This document shows positions 1 to 9,350 of a stretch of DNA of 64,000 nt, one piece after another. Each line of letters opens with the position of its first letter. Position 1 is the stretch's first letter. Under the pieces are notes generated by a model that ran no database searches, had not been told where the DNA came from, and worked only from the letters and a program-made list of their open reading frames with translations. The stretch is from Undibacterium sp. KW1 (GTDB lineage Bacteria; Pseudomonadota; Gammaproteobacteria; Burkholderiales; Burkholderiaceae_D): assembly GCF_009937955.1 (NCBI RefSeq), contig NZ_AP018439.1:992001-1056000 (forward strand). The letters run 5' to 3'. The translations under genes and the position numbers were made by a program.

Positions 1-134
1 CAAATTTGCGGGCTGCACTGCAAGAGGCATCGCAAGTCGATAAGATGGTAAAAGGTTTACGAGCGAAGGCATTTGCAGGTGACCCCTGGGATGCCTTGTT
101 GCAATTGGGTTTGAGAGTGGCCAGGACAGCATAA
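1..134 (+). CDS. holA: DNA polymerase III subunit delta (HolA), C-terminal end only
   Basis: The window opens inside a reading frame that ends with TAA at 132-134. The last 43 residues include the segments DKMVKGLRAKAF and PWDALLQLGLRVA, which resemble the extreme C-terminus of HolA, the clamp-loader delta subunit that opens the beta clamp during replication. The gene is cut by the window edge, so only the tail can be judged. Its position directly before proA matches the lptE-holA-proA order usual in related betaproteobacteria. The call rests on a short tail plus synteny. Confidence 0.75.
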   Translation, partial: NLRAALQEASQVDKMVKGLRAKAFAGDPWDALLQLGLRVARTA

Positions 135-263
135 AAGCTGCTCATCAGATAATCTGGCCTGCACCCGATTAAGCGGTTTATCAAACCGGAAATTGAATTC
201 CCTCACCACCTTGCTGGTGGCTGATCAACGACTATGAGGACCAGACGTTCTCTGAATGACGAT

Positions 264-1529
264 ATGGATATCAAGCACTACATGAACGACCTCGGCATCC
301 GTGCCCGCGCAGCATCGCGCGCCATGGCCAAAGCCGATACCGCCGCCAAGAACAAGGCCCTGTCCCTGATCGCTGCTGCCATCAGGCGTGAAGCTGCTGC
401 CTTGCGCGCTGCCAATGAACTTGACCTGGCGGCAGCAAAGGCAGCAGGCATGGAAGCCGCCATGCTTGACAGGCTGACCCTGTCTGACAAGGCGATTGCC
501 ACCATGGCAGAGGGCCTGGAGCAGATCGTCAGCCTGGCTGACCCCATAGGTGAAATCTCGAACATGAAATACCGCCCCACCGGCATACAGGTAGGGCAAA
601 TGCGCGTGCCGCTGGGCGTCATCGGCATCATTTACGAAGCACGCCCGAATGTGACGGTGGATGCCGCCGGCCTGTGCATCAAGAGTGGCAATGCCACCAT
701 TTTGCGTGGTGGCTCAGAAGCTATCCATTGCAACCAGGCGCTGGCTAAACTGGTCAAGGAAGGCCTGGCCGGTGCTGGTTTGCCTGCCGATGCTGTACAG
801 ATCGTCGAGACCACAGACCGCGCCGCTGTTGGTGAACTGATTACCATGCCGCAGTATGTCGATGTCATCGTCCCGCGTGGCGGCAAGGGCTTGATCGCAC
901 GCTTGATGCAAGAAGCCACCGTGCCCATGATCAAACATCTTGATGGCATCTGCCATGTGTATATCGATGACAAGGCTGACCTCAAAAAAGCCGTGGATGT
1001 CGCATTCAATGCCAAGTGCCACCGCTATGGTACCTGCAACACCATGGAAACCTTGCTGGTCGCGCAAGGTATTGCAGCCCAGGTCTTGCCAGCACTGGCT
1101 GAACTGTATGCAGGCAAGCAGGTGGAATTGCGTTGCGATGAAGCCGCCGCTGCAATACTGGCAGGCTACCCGCATCTGGCCAAAGCAACAGAAGAAGACT
1201 GGAGCACTGAATACCTGGCGCCTGTCCTGGCCATCAAAGTAGTGGCTGATCTGGATGAAGCCATCACGCACATCAATGATTATTCATCCAAACATACAGA
1301 ATCCATCATCACAGAAGACTATAGCCACGCCCTGTGTTTCTTGCGCGAAGTTGATTCAGCCTCGGTGATGGTGAATGCTTCCACGCGTTTTGCTGACGGT
1401 TTTGAGTATGGCCTGGGTGCTGAGATAGGTATCTCGAATGACAAGCTGCATGCCCGTGGCCCGGTAGGACTGGAAGGTCTGACCTCCATGAAGTATGTAG
1501 TCTTTGGTCACGGCGAAATACGTCAGTAG
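264..1529 (+). CDS. proA: Gamma-glutamyl phosphate reductase (glutamate-5-semialdehyde dehydrogenase)
   Basis: ProA reduces gamma-glutamyl phosphate to glutamate-5-semialdehyde with NADPH, the second step of proline synthesis in the cytoplasm. The protein is full length at 421 residues from the ATG at 264, giving [11 protein letters not shown], the usual ProA beginning. An in-frame ATG at 234 would add ten residues and is less likely. The catalytic cysteine lies in [10 protein letters not shown] near residue 258, and [14 protein letters not shown] and the C-terminal [11 protein letters not shown] block are family hallmarks. It follows holA with a gap of about 130 bases. proC, the next enzyme of the pathway, is about 23 kb downstream in the same window. 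Confidence 0.97.
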   Translation: MDIKHYMNDLGIRARAASRAMAKADTAAKNKALSLIAAAIRREAAALRAANELDLAAAKAAGMEAAMLDRLTLSDKAIATMAEGLEQIVSLADPIGEISNMKYRPTGIQVGQMRVPLGVIGIIYEARPNVTVDAAGLCIKSGNATILRGGSEAIHCNQALAKLVKEGLAGAGLPADAVQIVETTDRAAVGELITMPQYVDVIVPRGGKGLIARLMQEATVPMIKHLDGICHVYIDDKADLKKAVDVAFNAKCHRYGTCNTMETLLVAQGIAAQVLPALAELYAGKQVELRCDEAAAAILAGYPHLAKATEEDWSTEYLAPVLAIKVVADLDEAITHINDYSSKHTESIITEDYSHALCFLREVDSASVMVNASTRFADGFEYGLGAEIGISNDKLHARGPVGLEGLTSMKYVVFGHGEIRQ

Positions 1530-1558
1530 CAATGAAACACCAATAAAGAAAGTAAGCC

Positions 1559-1981
1559 ATGCTCTGGGTAAAAGCTTTTCACATCCTGTTCGTCACGTCC
1601 TGGTTCGCAGGCCTGTTTTATATGCCCCGTATCCTTGTCAACCTGGCGATGGAAAATCATCCGCCGACGACAGAGCGTCTGTTGCTGATGGCGCGCAAGC
1701 TGTACCGTTTCATGACGATATTGGCGGTACTGGCACTGATCTTCGGCCTGTGGTTGTGGCTAGGCTATGGCATATGGAAGGGCCCGGGTAATGGCTGGCT
1801 GCATGCCAAGCTGACTTTGGTGATCTTGCTGATAGGTTATCACCACGCCTGTGGCAGTTTGCTGAAAAAGTTTGAGAAGGGCGTTAACAAGCGCAGCCAT
1901 GTCTGGTTCCGCTGGTTTAATGAAGTGCCGGTGATTTTGTTGCTGGCGATATTGATTTTGGTAGTCGTCAAACCTTTTTAG
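1559..1981 (+). CDS. hemJ: HemJ-like / CopD-family membrane protein (probable protoporphyrinogen oxidase)
   Basis: A 140-residue integral membrane protein with about four hydrophobic helices. It begins MLWVKAFHILFVTSWFAGLF, matching the HemJ/UPF0093 family with the conserved histidine at residue 8. In proteobacteria that lack HemG and HemY, HemJ oxidises protoporphyrinogen IX to protoporphyrin IX in the inner membrane. A purine-rich stretch (GAAAGTAAG) precedes the ATG. It lies 29 bases after proA and could be co-transcribed. The family is certain; the enzymatic role follows from the family and is not proved by residues visible here. Confidence 0.85.
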   Translation: MLWVKAFHILFVTSWFAGLFYMPRILVNLAMENHPPTTERLLLMARKLYRFMTILAVLALIFGLWLWLGYGIWKGPGNGWLHAKLTLVILLIGYHHACGSLLKKFEKGVNKRSHVWFRWFNEVPVILLLAILILVVVKPF

Positions 1982-2004
1982 GTTTGACGAGGTTTCCAAG
2001 TACG

Positions 2005-2035
2005 GTTGACCTGGAGTGCAGAACTCCAGGCCAAC
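2005..2035 (+). terminator. Hairpin between hemJ and the RNA methyltransferase gene, without a T tract
   Basis: CCTGGAGT at 2010-2017 pairs with ACTCCAGG at 2023-2030. GTTG at 2005-2008 and CAAC at 2032-2035 extend the stem past one mismatch. No run of T follows at once, so it may be a transcript-end hairpin or a weak terminator. Confidence 0.4.
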
Positions 2036-2088
2036 AATTGGCGGTGAATATTCACCATCGTTTTTTTTAACGGATAAAGGGTACTCCT

Positions 2089-3303
2089 ATGACGCGTTAT
2101 TCTTATTTTTGCCCATGCCCACGTGGCCTGGAAATAGCCCTGGCTGAAGAGCTCGGAGAAATTGCAGCCCTGGATAAAACCATGACTGTCCATAATCAGG
2201 TGCCGGGCGGTGTGCATTGCTCAGGCAGCCTGCATGATGGCTGGCGTATCAACCTGCATTCACGCATAGCCTCGCGCGTGTTGATGCGTATGGCGCATTC
2301 TGGCTATACCAATGAAAATGATATTTACGACCTGGTGCTGGCCCAGCCCTGGGAAGACTGGTTTGGCTATCACCATACCATCCGTGTTGATGTCACGGCA
2401 GTCAAATCACCGTTGAAGAGCCTGGACTTTGCCACGCTCAAAATCAAGGATGCGATCTGCGACCGTTTCCGCGACCAATTCACCCAGCGCCCCTCAGTCA
2501 ATACCAAGAACCCTGACATGCGCATCGTCGGTTTCATGGATGCACGCAATTTTACGGTGTATCTGGATATCTCTGGCGAACCTTTGTTCAAGCGCGGCTG
2601 GCGTCTGGAAACCGGTGACGCGCCCTTGCGTGAAAACCTGGCAGCAGGCTTGCTGCGCACCGCAGGCTGGAAGCCGGGCACACCTTTGTTTGATCCCATG
2701 TGCGGTTCTGGCACCATCCTCATCGAAGCTGCACAAATCCTGGCGGGCATACCACCAGGCCTGAAGCGTGAATTCGCTTTCGAGAAAATGCATCAGTTCG
2801 ATGCCGATGCTTGGGCACAGATCAAGGCCAGCGCCAAGCCACATCCTTTGCCGGCTGAGCCAACGATTTTCGGTAGCGACATTTCTGGCGACATGATAGT
2901 CATGACACGCAATAACCTGAACAAGGCGGGCATACGTTTTGACGTGCCGCTGAAACAGATAGAAGCGCAGGAAATCAAGGCACCAACGACAGAGCCAGGC
3001 ATCTTGCTGACCAACCCGCCTTACGGTGAACGTATCGGTGTGCGCGGTGACAGCACGATGGAAGAAGATGATATGGCCAAGGATTTCTTCAGTGCCTTCA
3101 GTACCACACTCAAACAGCGCTTTGCTGGCTGGAGTGTGTTCCTGTTCACTGCGGATCTGGGTTTGCCCAAGATGTTGCGTTTGAAAGAATCGCGCAAGAC
3201 CCCATTCTTCAATGGCGCACTGGAATGCCGTTTGTTCCGCTTTGACATGGTGGCAGGTTTTAACCGCAGGGAAGAAGCCAAACCCAAAGATATAGCTGAA
3301 TAA
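2089..3303 (+). CDS. THUMP-domain class I SAM-dependent RNA methyltransferase (RlmL-like)
   Basis: A 404-residue protein of the COG0116 family. A THUMP RNA-binding region occupies roughly residues 50-155. It is followed by a Rossmann methyltransferase domain with the SAM-binding loop FDPMCGSGTILIEAA from about residue 201 and the catalytic NPPYGER motif near residue 309. This NPPY type methylates the exocyclic amine of a base; the closest characterised relative is RlmL, which makes m2G2445 in 23S rRNA. The RlmK half present in the E. coli fusion is absent, as in many betaproteobacteria. The exact RNA target cannot be read from the sequence. It stands alone between two hairpins. Confidence 0.88.
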   Translation: MTRYSYFCPCPRGLEIALAEELGEIAALDKTMTVHNQVPGGVHCSGSLHDGWRINLHSRIASRVLMRMAHSGYTNENDIYDLVLAQPWEDWFGYHHTIRVDVTAVKSPLKSLDFATLKIKDAICDRFRDQFTQRPSVNTKNPDMRIVGFMDARNFTVYLDISGEPLFKRGWRLETGDAPLRENLAAGLLRTAGWKPGTPLFDPMCGSGTILIEAAQILAGIPPGLKREFAFEKMHQFDADAWAQIKASAKPHPLPAEPTIFGSDISGDMIVMTRNNLNKAGIRFDVPLKQIEAQEIKAPTTEPGILLTNPPYGERIGVRGDSTMEEDDMAKDFFSAFSTTLKQRFAGWSVFLFTADLGLPKMLRLKESRKTPFFNGALECRLFRFDMVAGFNRREEAKPKDIAE

Positions 3304-3335
3304 TTTTCATGCTATGGCAATAAGCTACTGAAAAA

Positions 3336-3366
3336 GCGGCCAGGTCTCAGCAGACCTGGCCGTTTT
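3336..3366 (+). terminator. Rho-independent terminator after the RNA methyltransferase gene
   Basis: GGCCAGGTCT at 3338-3347 pairs perfectly with AGACCTGGCC at 3352-3361 around a four-base loop, followed by GTTTTGCTTT. Confidence 0.85.
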
Positions 3367-3414
3367 GCTTTAGGCTTGAGGCTTCACTTCAAGATTCTGC
3401 AAGGAGATGTAGTC

Positions 3415-4896
3415 ATGGCACTGGAATCAACCGCCAAACAACTGAATTTGAAAGACCCGTCCTTATTACGCAACCAGGCCTACATCAATGGCGAGTGGGT
3501 CACAGGCACAGCCAGTTTTGAAGTGAATAATCCTTCCACGCTGGCAATACTGGGTACAGTCCCTAATCTGGACGCCAGCCATACCGAGGCGGCCATCAAG
3601 GCCGCGCAAGTGGCCTTCCCGCTCTGGGCCGCAAAAACCGGCAAAGAACGCGCGACGCTCATGCGCAAATGGTTTGACCTTATGATAGAGAATGCCGACG
3701 ATCTGGCCGCCATCATGACGGCAGAGCAGGGCAAGCCGCTGGCAGAAGCCAAGGGTGAAGTCATCTACGGTGCCAGTTTCATAGAATGGTTTGCTGAAGA
3801 AGCCAAACGCGTGTCTGGCGATGTCATGGCCTCAACCTGGAGCGACAAGCGCATGGTGGTCTTGAAGCAACCTATTGGCGTCTGCGCCTCGATCACACCA
3901 TGGAACTTTCCTATCGCCATGATCACGCGCAAGGTGGCGCCTGCGGTAGCCGCTGGTTGCTCTATCGTTATCAAACCTGCCGAGCAGACGCCTTTGTCTG
4001 CCCTGGCCATGGCAGAGCTGGCGCACAGGGCGGGCATACCGGCAGGTATCATCAATATCGTCACGGCTGACTCTGAGCAATCCATCGCTGTCGGCAAGGT
4101 CTTGTGCGACAGCCCGGTTGTACGGCACTTGTCTTTCACGGGTTCAACGCCGGTGGGCCGTATCCTCATGCGGCAATCTGCCCAGACAGTCAAAAAGCTG
4201 GCGCTGGAACTGGGCGGCCATGCTCCGTTCATCGTGTTTGAAGATGCTGACCTGGATGCTGCGGTGGAAGGGGCCTTGCAGTCGAAATTCCGCAACTCAG
4301 GCCAGACCTGTGTCTGTACCAACCGTTTTTATGCGCACGAATCGATTTACGATGCCTTTGTTGAAAAACTCTCAGCCGGTGCTAAAAAGATCAAGGTGGG
4401 CGATGGTTTTGCCACTGGTATCAACCAGGGGCCGATGATCGATGCGCAGGCAGTCGCCAAGGTAGAAGAGCATGTGGCCGATGCCCTCAAGCAAGGTGCA
4501 AGCTTACAGGCTGGCGGCAAATTGCTGGAAGCTGGCAAACTTTTTTATGAACCAACCGTGCTGTCGAATGTCACATCTGGCATGTTGATCATGAATGAAG
4601 AAACCTTTGGCCCGGTGGCCGCAGTCGTCAAGTTCAAGACTGAAGAAGAAGCCATTGCCGCAGCGAATAACACTGACTTTGGCCTGGCTTCGTATTTTTA
4701 TTCTCGCGACATAGGCCGTGTCTGGCGGGTTGCTGAAAAACTGGAATATGGCATGGTGGGTATCAACACCGGCCTGATCTCAAATGAAGTAGCACCGTTT
4801 GGCGGCGTCAAACAATCCGGCCTGGGGCGTGAAGGCTCCAAATACGGCATGGATGAATACCTGGAAATGAAATACCTTTGCATGGGTGGCATCTGA
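3415..4896 (+). CDS. gabD: NAD(P)-dependent succinate-semialdehyde dehydrogenase
   Basis: An aldehyde dehydrogenase of 493 residues that oxidises succinate semialdehyde to succinate in the GABA/4-aminobutyrate route. The ATG at 3415 is chosen because AAGGAGATG lies just upstream; an in-frame ATG at 3376 has no such site. Visible motifs are FTGSTPVGRIL (coenzyme fold), LELGG with the general base Glu265, and GQTCVC with the nucleophile Cys299 and a second Cys301. In GabD this neighbouring cysteine pair is often a redox switch. The C-terminal APFGGVKQSGLGREGS block is characteristic of the GabD subfamily. No GABA transaminase gene is adjacent. Confidence 0.93.
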   Translation: MALESTAKQLNLKDPSLLRNQAYINGEWVTGTASFEVNNPSTLAILGTVPNLDASHTEAAIKAAQVAFPLWAAKTGKERATLMRKWFDLMIENADDLAAIMTAEQGKPLAEAKGEVIYGASFIEWFAEEAKRVSGDVMASTWSDKRMVVLKQPIGVCASITPWNFPIAMITRKVAPAVAAGCSIVIKPAEQTPLSALAMAELAHRAGIPAGIINIVTADSEQSIAVGKVLCDSPVVRHLSFTGSTPVGRILMRQSAQTVKKLALELGGHAPFIVFEDADLDAAVEGALQSKFRNSGQTCVCTNRFYAHESIYDAFVEKLSAGAKKIKVGDGFATGINQGPMIDAQAVAKVEEHVADALKQGASLQAGGKLLEAGKLFYEPTVLSNVTSGMLIMNEETFGPVAAVVKFKTEEEAIAAANNTDFGLASYFYSRDIGRVWRVAEKLEYGMVGINTGLISNEVAPFGGVKQSGLGREGSKYGMDEYLEMKYLCMGGI

Positions 4897-4948
4897 ACTT
4901 CAGCCTTGTAATCGCTGCAGGCTCTTAGCCCCCAATTTGTAGTCCCAT

Positions 4949-4975
4949 GCCTGATAGCTGTCCTGGCTATCAGGC
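4949..4975 (+). terminator. Perfect 10-bp hairpin between gabD and the MFS gene
   Basis: GCCTGATAGC at 4949-4958 pairs with GCTATCAGGC at 4966-4975 over a seven-base loop. No T tract follows, and the hairpin ends only 18 bases before the next ATG, so it could instead act on translation of the exporter gene. Confidence 0.4.
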
Positions 4976-4993
4976 GCAACACTGAATTTGCCC

Positions 4994-6229
4994 ATGTCCT
5001 CTGCAACCAAGATCAGTAATGCTGGCCTGGCGACCTTACTGGCTGCCCTGGCCATGCTTGGTCCGTTCTCGATTGATACTTATCTCCCTGCCTTCCCCAA
5101 TATCCAGCAGACCCTGCATGCGAGTGCACTGGAAGTGCAGCAGACCCTGACAGCTTATATGCTGTCCTTTGCCGTCATGACCTTATGGCATGGCGCTTTG
5201 TCGGACGCATTTGGCAGGCGTAATGTGATTTTGGTGGCGCTGGCGGTGTTTGCCGTTGCCAGCTTTGGTTGTGCTTCTGTGCACAGCATTCATTACCTGT
5301 GGGGCTTCCGTATCCTGCAAGGCGTGTCTGCCGGGGCTGGCATGGTGGTGGGGCGTGCCATTATCCGTGACTTGTATGCTGGCGCACCGGCTGAACGTCT
5401 GTTGTCTTTGGTTACCATGATTTTCTCTATCGCGCCGGCGATTGCGCCCATATTGGGGGGCTGGATAGTCAGCTTTATTGGCTGGCGGGCAATTTTTCTG
5501 TTGTTGTTTGGCTATACAGTGGTTCTGTGGTGGGCTTGCTATAAGCGTTTGCCAGAATCCCTGCCTATGGATAAGCGCCAGCCCTTCAGTGCTGAATTTT
5601 TATGGGTCAGTTATAAAAAAGTATTTAAGTCACCGTTGTTTCACTTGAAGGCTGGCACTATTGCTTTTAATTTTGCCGGCCTGTTCCTGTATGTTTCCGC
5701 TGCCCCGGCTTTTGTCACTCAGCATTTGCATCTGGGGCCAGATCAGTTTGGCTGGCAATTTGTGCCTTCAGTCGGTGGTATCTTTTTAGGTGCCCTTGCC
5801 GCCAATCGCCTGGCGGGCAAAATGACAGTCTGGAAACAGGTCAGCATAGGCTTTTGCTTTTTGATAGGCGCATCCTTGTTCAATGTCATCTTTCATTATT
5901 TTTCTCCACCTATTCTCCTGTGGTCGGTGACTCCACTGTTTTTCTATACCTTTGGTATGTCACTGGTGGCTCCTGGGGCGACTCTGCTGGTACTGGACTT
6001 GTTCCCGAATATACGTGGCATCGTTGCTTCCTGCCAGTCGGCCACGGTAACACTATTGGGTGCAGTGATTGCCGGTATTGTTGCGCCAGCTCTTGATCAT
6101 TCTGTTCTGACGCTGGCATTAGGTCAATTTGCGTGTGCCGGCATAGGTGCCATCATGTGGTTCACGGGCCGGGCTTATTGGCGTGCCATGACAGCGCAAC
6201 AACAAAATGCCTGGGAAACTATTGACTGA
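4994..6229 (+). CDS. Bcr/CflA family multidrug efflux MFS transporter
   Basis: A 411-residue, roughly 12-helix proton-driven exporter of the inner membrane. The region LGPFSIDTYLPAFPNIQQ in helix 1 and the loop LWHGALSDAFGRRNVIL (motif A) are typical of the Bcr/CflA drug-resistance branch of the major facilitator superfamily, whose members export bicyclomycin, chloramphenicol or similar compounds. The start is placed at ATG 4994; an in-frame TTG at 4988 would add only two residues. The real substrate cannot be inferred. There is no adjacent regulator, and the gene appears monocistronic. Confidence 0.9.
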   Translation: MSSATKISNAGLATLLAALAMLGPFSIDTYLPAFPNIQQTLHASALEVQQTLTAYMLSFAVMTLWHGALSDAFGRRNVILVALAVFAVASFGCASVHSIHYLWGFRILQGVSAGAGMVVGRAIIRDLYAGAPAERLLSLVTMIFSIAPAIAPILGGWIVSFIGWRAIFLLLFGYTVVLWWACYKRLPESLPMDKRQPFSAEFLWVSYKKVFKSPLFHLKAGTIAFNFAGLFLYVSAAPAFVTQHLHLGPDQFGWQFVPSVGGIFLGALAANRLAGKMTVWKQVSIGFCFLIGASLFNVIFHYFSPPILLWSVTPLFFYTFGMSLVAPGATLLVLDLFPNIRGIVASCQSATVTLLGAVIAGIVAPALDHSVLTLALGQFACAGIGAIMWFTGRAYWRAMTAQQQNAWETID

Positions 6230-6297
6230 TTGATTTGCGAATAGTCAAACAAAATTTAGATACTTTTTAAGAAGTAAATAAATTTTGAGTCAGTTAC

Positions 6298-6327
6298 TTG
6301 AAATGCATTTTGCTGCCCCTATATAAT
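6298..6327 (+). promoter_or_regulatory. Sigma-70-type promoter candidate for the porin gene
   Basis: TTGAAA at 6298-6303 is separated by 18 bases from a consensus TATAAT at 6322-6327. Use of this promoter would give the porin mRNA a leader of almost 290 nucleotides. Confidence 0.55.
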
Positions 6328-6495
6328 TGATGCTTTGCAACAATGGTACAAAATCAAGCGTGTCAGCAGCTTTTCTGGATTTTGTGTACTATTCGTTCCG
6401 CATATGCAAATAAGATATCCATCGTGTCTTTATTTTGCGAACTTAATTAAAGTGTAGCTTTCTAAACACATTGAATTCATCAAGTTGTCACTTTT

Positions 6496-6595
6496 CACAG
6501 GTATCGTGCCGCTTGTCATTGGATCTCTTGCTGATTCAAGGCTGTAAAACACCTGTGCTTCTGTTTTTACCGTACTTGATGATGTTGGTAAAAAC
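6496..6595 (+). promoter_or_regulatory. Structured part of the porin 5' leader
   Basis: The 393 bases between the MFS gene and the porin hold no gene. Two inverted repeats lie close to the porin start: CACAGGT 6496-6502 with ACCTGTG 6551-6557, and GTTTTTACC 6563-6571 with GGTAAAAAC 6587-6595. The second, with a 15-base loop, ends 27 bases before the ATG. The rest is AT-rich. A role in mRNA stability or small-RNA control is possible but inferred. Confidence 0.4.
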
Positions 6596-6622
6596 TTAAC
6601 ATTCATTTTTGGATACATGATA

Positions 6623-7681
6623 ATGAAAAAATCAATCTTCGCACTCGCTCTGATGAGTGCTTTCTCTGGCGCGGCTTTCGCACAATCTACAGTGACTATC
6701 TACGGTGTTGTAGACGTTGGCTTCCAAAGCCTGGACAACGGTACTCCAGCTGGTCGCTTCAACAAGATCCAAAGTGGTCAAGAAGCAGGTTCCCGTATCG
6801 GCTTCAAAGGCGTTGAAGATCTGGGCGGCGGTTTGAAAGCAAACTTCGTTCTGGAGCAAGGCGTTCAGGTTGATACAGGCGAATCCGATCAAGGCCGTAC
6901 TTTTGGTCGTCGTTCTACAGTTGGTCTGTCTGGCGATTTCGGTGCAGTTGATTTTGGCCGTGATAAGTCTCCAACTCTGAAATACTTCGACAACTTCGAT
7001 CCGTTCGGTTCCGCTCTGATCAACAATGGTAATGGCGTTCGCGCACTGTACTTCGTTGGTGGCTCTGCAACTGTTGCTGGCGTTAATGCTAACTCCACAG
7101 GCCGCGTAAGCAATTCCGTTTTCTACTACACACCAGGTAACCTGAGTGGTTTCTCTGCTGCTGCACAATACGGTTTCGGCGAAGCTGCTGGTGATAACTC
7201 TGCAGGCCGTTCCCTGGGCTTGACCCTGGGTTACAAAGTTGACGCTCTGGAAGTTGGCTTCAACTACCTGAAAGACAATGCACAAGACGCAAAACTGTTC
7301 ACAAACGCCAAAAAAGGTGTTTCTGTTGCAGCTTCTTACGATTTCGGCGTTGCCAAGCCAGTATTCATCTATCAAAAAACGACAGACGACCTGACTCTGG
7401 AAAAGAAAGCATACACTCTGGCAGTGACAGTTCCAGTTGCCGCAAACAGCAAAGTATTTGCTGGTTTTACACAATTGAAAAATGACACACCTGTTAGCGT
7501 AGGCAAAGTTGTTGGCGATGCAAAACAATTCGCTATTGCTTACAACTACAACCTGTCCAAGCGCACTGACTTGTACGCTGCATTTGCACGTTTGACACAA
7601 GATTCAACTTCCAAAGAGTTGGCAGCTGTGAACGGCGCAACTGTAAAAGAATTGACTGCTGGCGTACGTCACCAGTTCTAA
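6623..7681 (+). CDS. Gram-negative general porin (OmpC-like trimeric porin family)
   Basis: A 352-residue outer-membrane beta-barrel protein. The start at 6623 gives a clean signal peptide, MKKSIFALALMSAFSGAAFA, cut before QSTVTIYGVVDVGF, the usual first strand of betaproteobacterial porins. The constriction-loop region and the final VRHQF ending in phenylalanine, the BamA recognition signal, are present. Codon use differs from the surrounding genes, as expected for a highly expressed protein. An ATG six bases upstream is also in frame. Trimeric porins of this type let small hydrophilic solutes across the outer membrane. The gene is monocistronic between its own promoter and a strong terminator. 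Confidence 0.95.
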   Translation: MKKSIFALALMSAFSGAAFAQSTVTIYGVVDVGFQSLDNGTPAGRFNKIQSGQEAGSRIGFKGVEDLGGGLKANFVLEQGVQVDTGESDQGRTFGRRSTVGLSGDFGAVDFGRDKSPTLKYFDNFDPFGSALINNGNGVRALYFVGGSATVAGVNANSTGRVSNSVFYYTPGNLSGFSAAAQYGFGEAAGDNSAGRSLGLTLGYKVDALEVGFNYLKDNAQDAKLFTNAKKGVSVAASYDFGVAKPVFIYQKTTDDLTLEKKAYTLAVTVPVAANSKVFAGFTQLKNDTPVSVGKVVGDAKQFAIAYNYNLSKRTDLYAAFARLTQDSTSKELAAVNGATVKELTAGVRHQF

Positions 7682-7720
7682 TTCGACAGAAGGGCTAGTC
7701 CCTTCCTGACGATGTATAAA

Positions 7721-7749
7721 AGAGTGCCCTTTATGGGCACTCTTTTTTT
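7721..7749 (+). terminator. Rho-independent terminator of the porin gene
   Basis: AGAGTGCCC at 7721-7729 pairs with GGGCACTCT at 7735-7743 over a five-base loop and runs straight into a T tract. Confidence 0.92.
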
Positions 7750-7842
7750 ATCTGCAGTACCTGCCGCAGTCTGAGCTACGTTGTAATTCAGGGTGCAGGC
7801 GAACGCTGACAGTCGCTTTGTATGGGGTCTGAAGGGATATTC

Positions 7843-7871
7843 CTGTCAGACACGGCTGGGTTTGTTACAAT
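7843..7871 (+). promoter_or_regulatory. Promoter candidate for the DUF2782-thrB cluster
   Basis: CTGTCA at 7843-7848, a 17-base spacer and TACAAT at 7866-7871 lie just before the start at 7899. The match to the -35 consensus is partial. Confidence 0.4.
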
Positions 7872-7898
7872 GCCTATATATCTTTTCCGGGCTTCATC

Positions 7899-8342
7899 AT
7901 GAAAATCACGAAAAAATCCGCAGTATTACTGACGTTTATGCTGGCTTCTACTGCAGGACAGGCCGTTTTCGCACAAGCTCCTTCCAAGGCCGATGTGCCA
8001 CCTCCACCGAAGATGGAGAAACTGGAAGAAGTCCCTGATCCCAAAGGTGTATCAGTGAGTAAGCCAGAACCCAGGACCAAAGTGACGGAAAAGCGCGTCA
8101 TTGGCGGCAAGGGGACTGAAGTACAGGTCAAGTCTGGCAAAAGCAATTACACAGTCAAGACAGATACCGATGTAGGTAATGCCCCAAAAGGCACGGTACA
8201 GGGCGATGCCAACCGTGCAGCCCAATGGACCATCCTTGAATTCGGTGGCAAAAAAGAAGTGAAAGAGGGAAATCCTCCTGATGTACTGGCTCCTGCACCA
8301 GCTAAATCAGCCGCTTCCGCCAGTGCTGCAGCATCGAAGTAA
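7899..8342 (+). CDS. DUF2782-like secreted protein of unknown function
   Basis: A 147-residue protein with an N-terminal signal peptide ending near AGQAVFA, so it is probably periplasmic. A proline- and lysine-rich stretch follows. A central segment, KRVIGGKGTEVQVKSGKSNY, and the tail are the parts that resemble the DUF2782 family. The C-terminus is rich in Ala and Ser. DUF2782 proteins commonly lie next to homoserine kinase in beta- and gammaproteobacteria, exactly as here, 42 bases before thrB. The family call therefore leans on context as well as sequence. The function is unknown. Confidence 0.6.
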   Translation: MKITKKSAVLLTFMLASTAGQAVFAQAPSKADVPPPPKMEKLEEVPDPKGVSVSKPEPRTKVTEKRVIGGKGTEVQVKSGKSNYTVKTDTDVGNAPKGTVQGDANRAAQWTILEFGGKKEVKEGNPPDVLAPAPAKSAASASAAASK

Positions 8343-8384
8343 GCATTTAAGTAAGCATTCACTTAGCCCTCATTTTTAATCGAC

Positions 8385-9350
8385 ATGGCAGTTTTTACAC
8401 CGGTAAGTCTGGAAGACCTTGGCCCCTGGATGCAGCAATTCCCTTTGGGTAAGGCTTTAAGTATCAAGGGCATCGCCTCAGGCATAGAAAACAGTAATTT
8501 CTTTATCAATACAGAGGCAGGTGAGTTTGTATTGACGATATTTGAAAACCTGAGTTTTGAGCAACTGCCTTTCTATCTGAAACTCATGCGTCACCTGGCG
8601 GATCATGGTGTACTGGTGCCCGCACCTATTGCCAATGATCAGGGTGAGTTAGTAGTTGCTTTGCATGGCAAGCCTGCTGCCATTGTCAGCAAGCTTGAAG
8701 GCAGTTCACAAATGGAGCCACAGGCAGTGCATTGTGCAGAAGTCGGCGCGATGCTGGCACGCATGCATATTGCAGGTAAGGATTTCAGCATACAGCAACC
8801 TAATTTGCGTTCGCTGGACTGGTGGCATGAGACCACACCCAAGGTTTTGCCTTTCCTGTCAGATGAGTTGCAGCACTTGTTGCGTGCCGAAGTCCATTTC
8901 CAGGATGCTTTTGACAGTACGCCAATTTACCGCGCCTTGCCGCGTGGCCCTGTGCATGCCGACCTGTTTCGCAATAATGTGATGTTCGACGGCGAGCGCC
9001 TGACCGGTTTCTTTGATTTTTATTTCGCCGGTTGTGATACCTGGATTTTTGATGTGGCCGTAACCGTCAATGACTGGTGTATTGACGTCGCCACTGGCGT
9101 GCTGGATGAGGCGCGCGTGCTGGCCTTGCTGAAAGCTTACCATGCAGTACGCCCTTTCACCAAAGAAGAGGGCATTGCCTGGCAACCCATGTTGCGTGCA
9201 GCGGCTTTGCGTTTCTGGTTGTCGCGCCTGTATGATTTTTACCAGCCCAGGGATGCAGAGATGCTGACCCCGCATGATCCTACGCATTTTGAGCGCATTT
9301 TGCGCCTGCGTGAATCGGGTCGTGTGCCAGCATTGCCTGTCAATACATGA
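8385..9350 (+). CDS. thrB: Homoserine kinase, aminoglycoside-phosphotransferase type
   Basis: A 321-residue cytoplasmic enzyme that phosphorylates homoserine with ATP in threonine synthesis. It belongs to the APH-fold ThrB class rather than the GHMP kinases. The N-terminal block [16 protein letters not shown] and the segment [20 protein letters not shown] are characteristic. The catalytic loop [11 protein letters not shown] (His191, Asp193) and the metal-binding GFFDFYFAG segment are intact. There is no clear ribosome binding site. It overlaps the next gene by four bases (ATGA), so the two are translationally coupled. Confidence 0.95.
   Translation: MAVFTPVSLEDLGPWMQQFPLGKALSIKGIASGIENSNFFINTEAGEFVLTIFENLSFEQLPFYLKLMRHLADHGVLVPAPIANDQGELVVALHGKPAAIVSKLEGSSQMEPQAVHCAEVGAMLARMHIAGKDFSIQQPNLRSLDWWHETTPKVLPFLSDELQHLLRAEVHFQDAFDSTPIYRALPRGPVHADLFRNNVMFDGERLTGFFDFYFAGCDTWIFDVAVTVNDWCIDVATGVLDEARVLALLKAYHAVRPFTKEEGIAWQPMLRAAALRFWLSRLYDFYQPRDAEMLTPHDPTHFERILRLRESGRVPALPVNT

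Noticed and set aside
225..1271. Several long open frames opposite proA and other core genes
   Set aside because: They are antisense shadows of well-conserved genes, with no start signals or recognisable domains.
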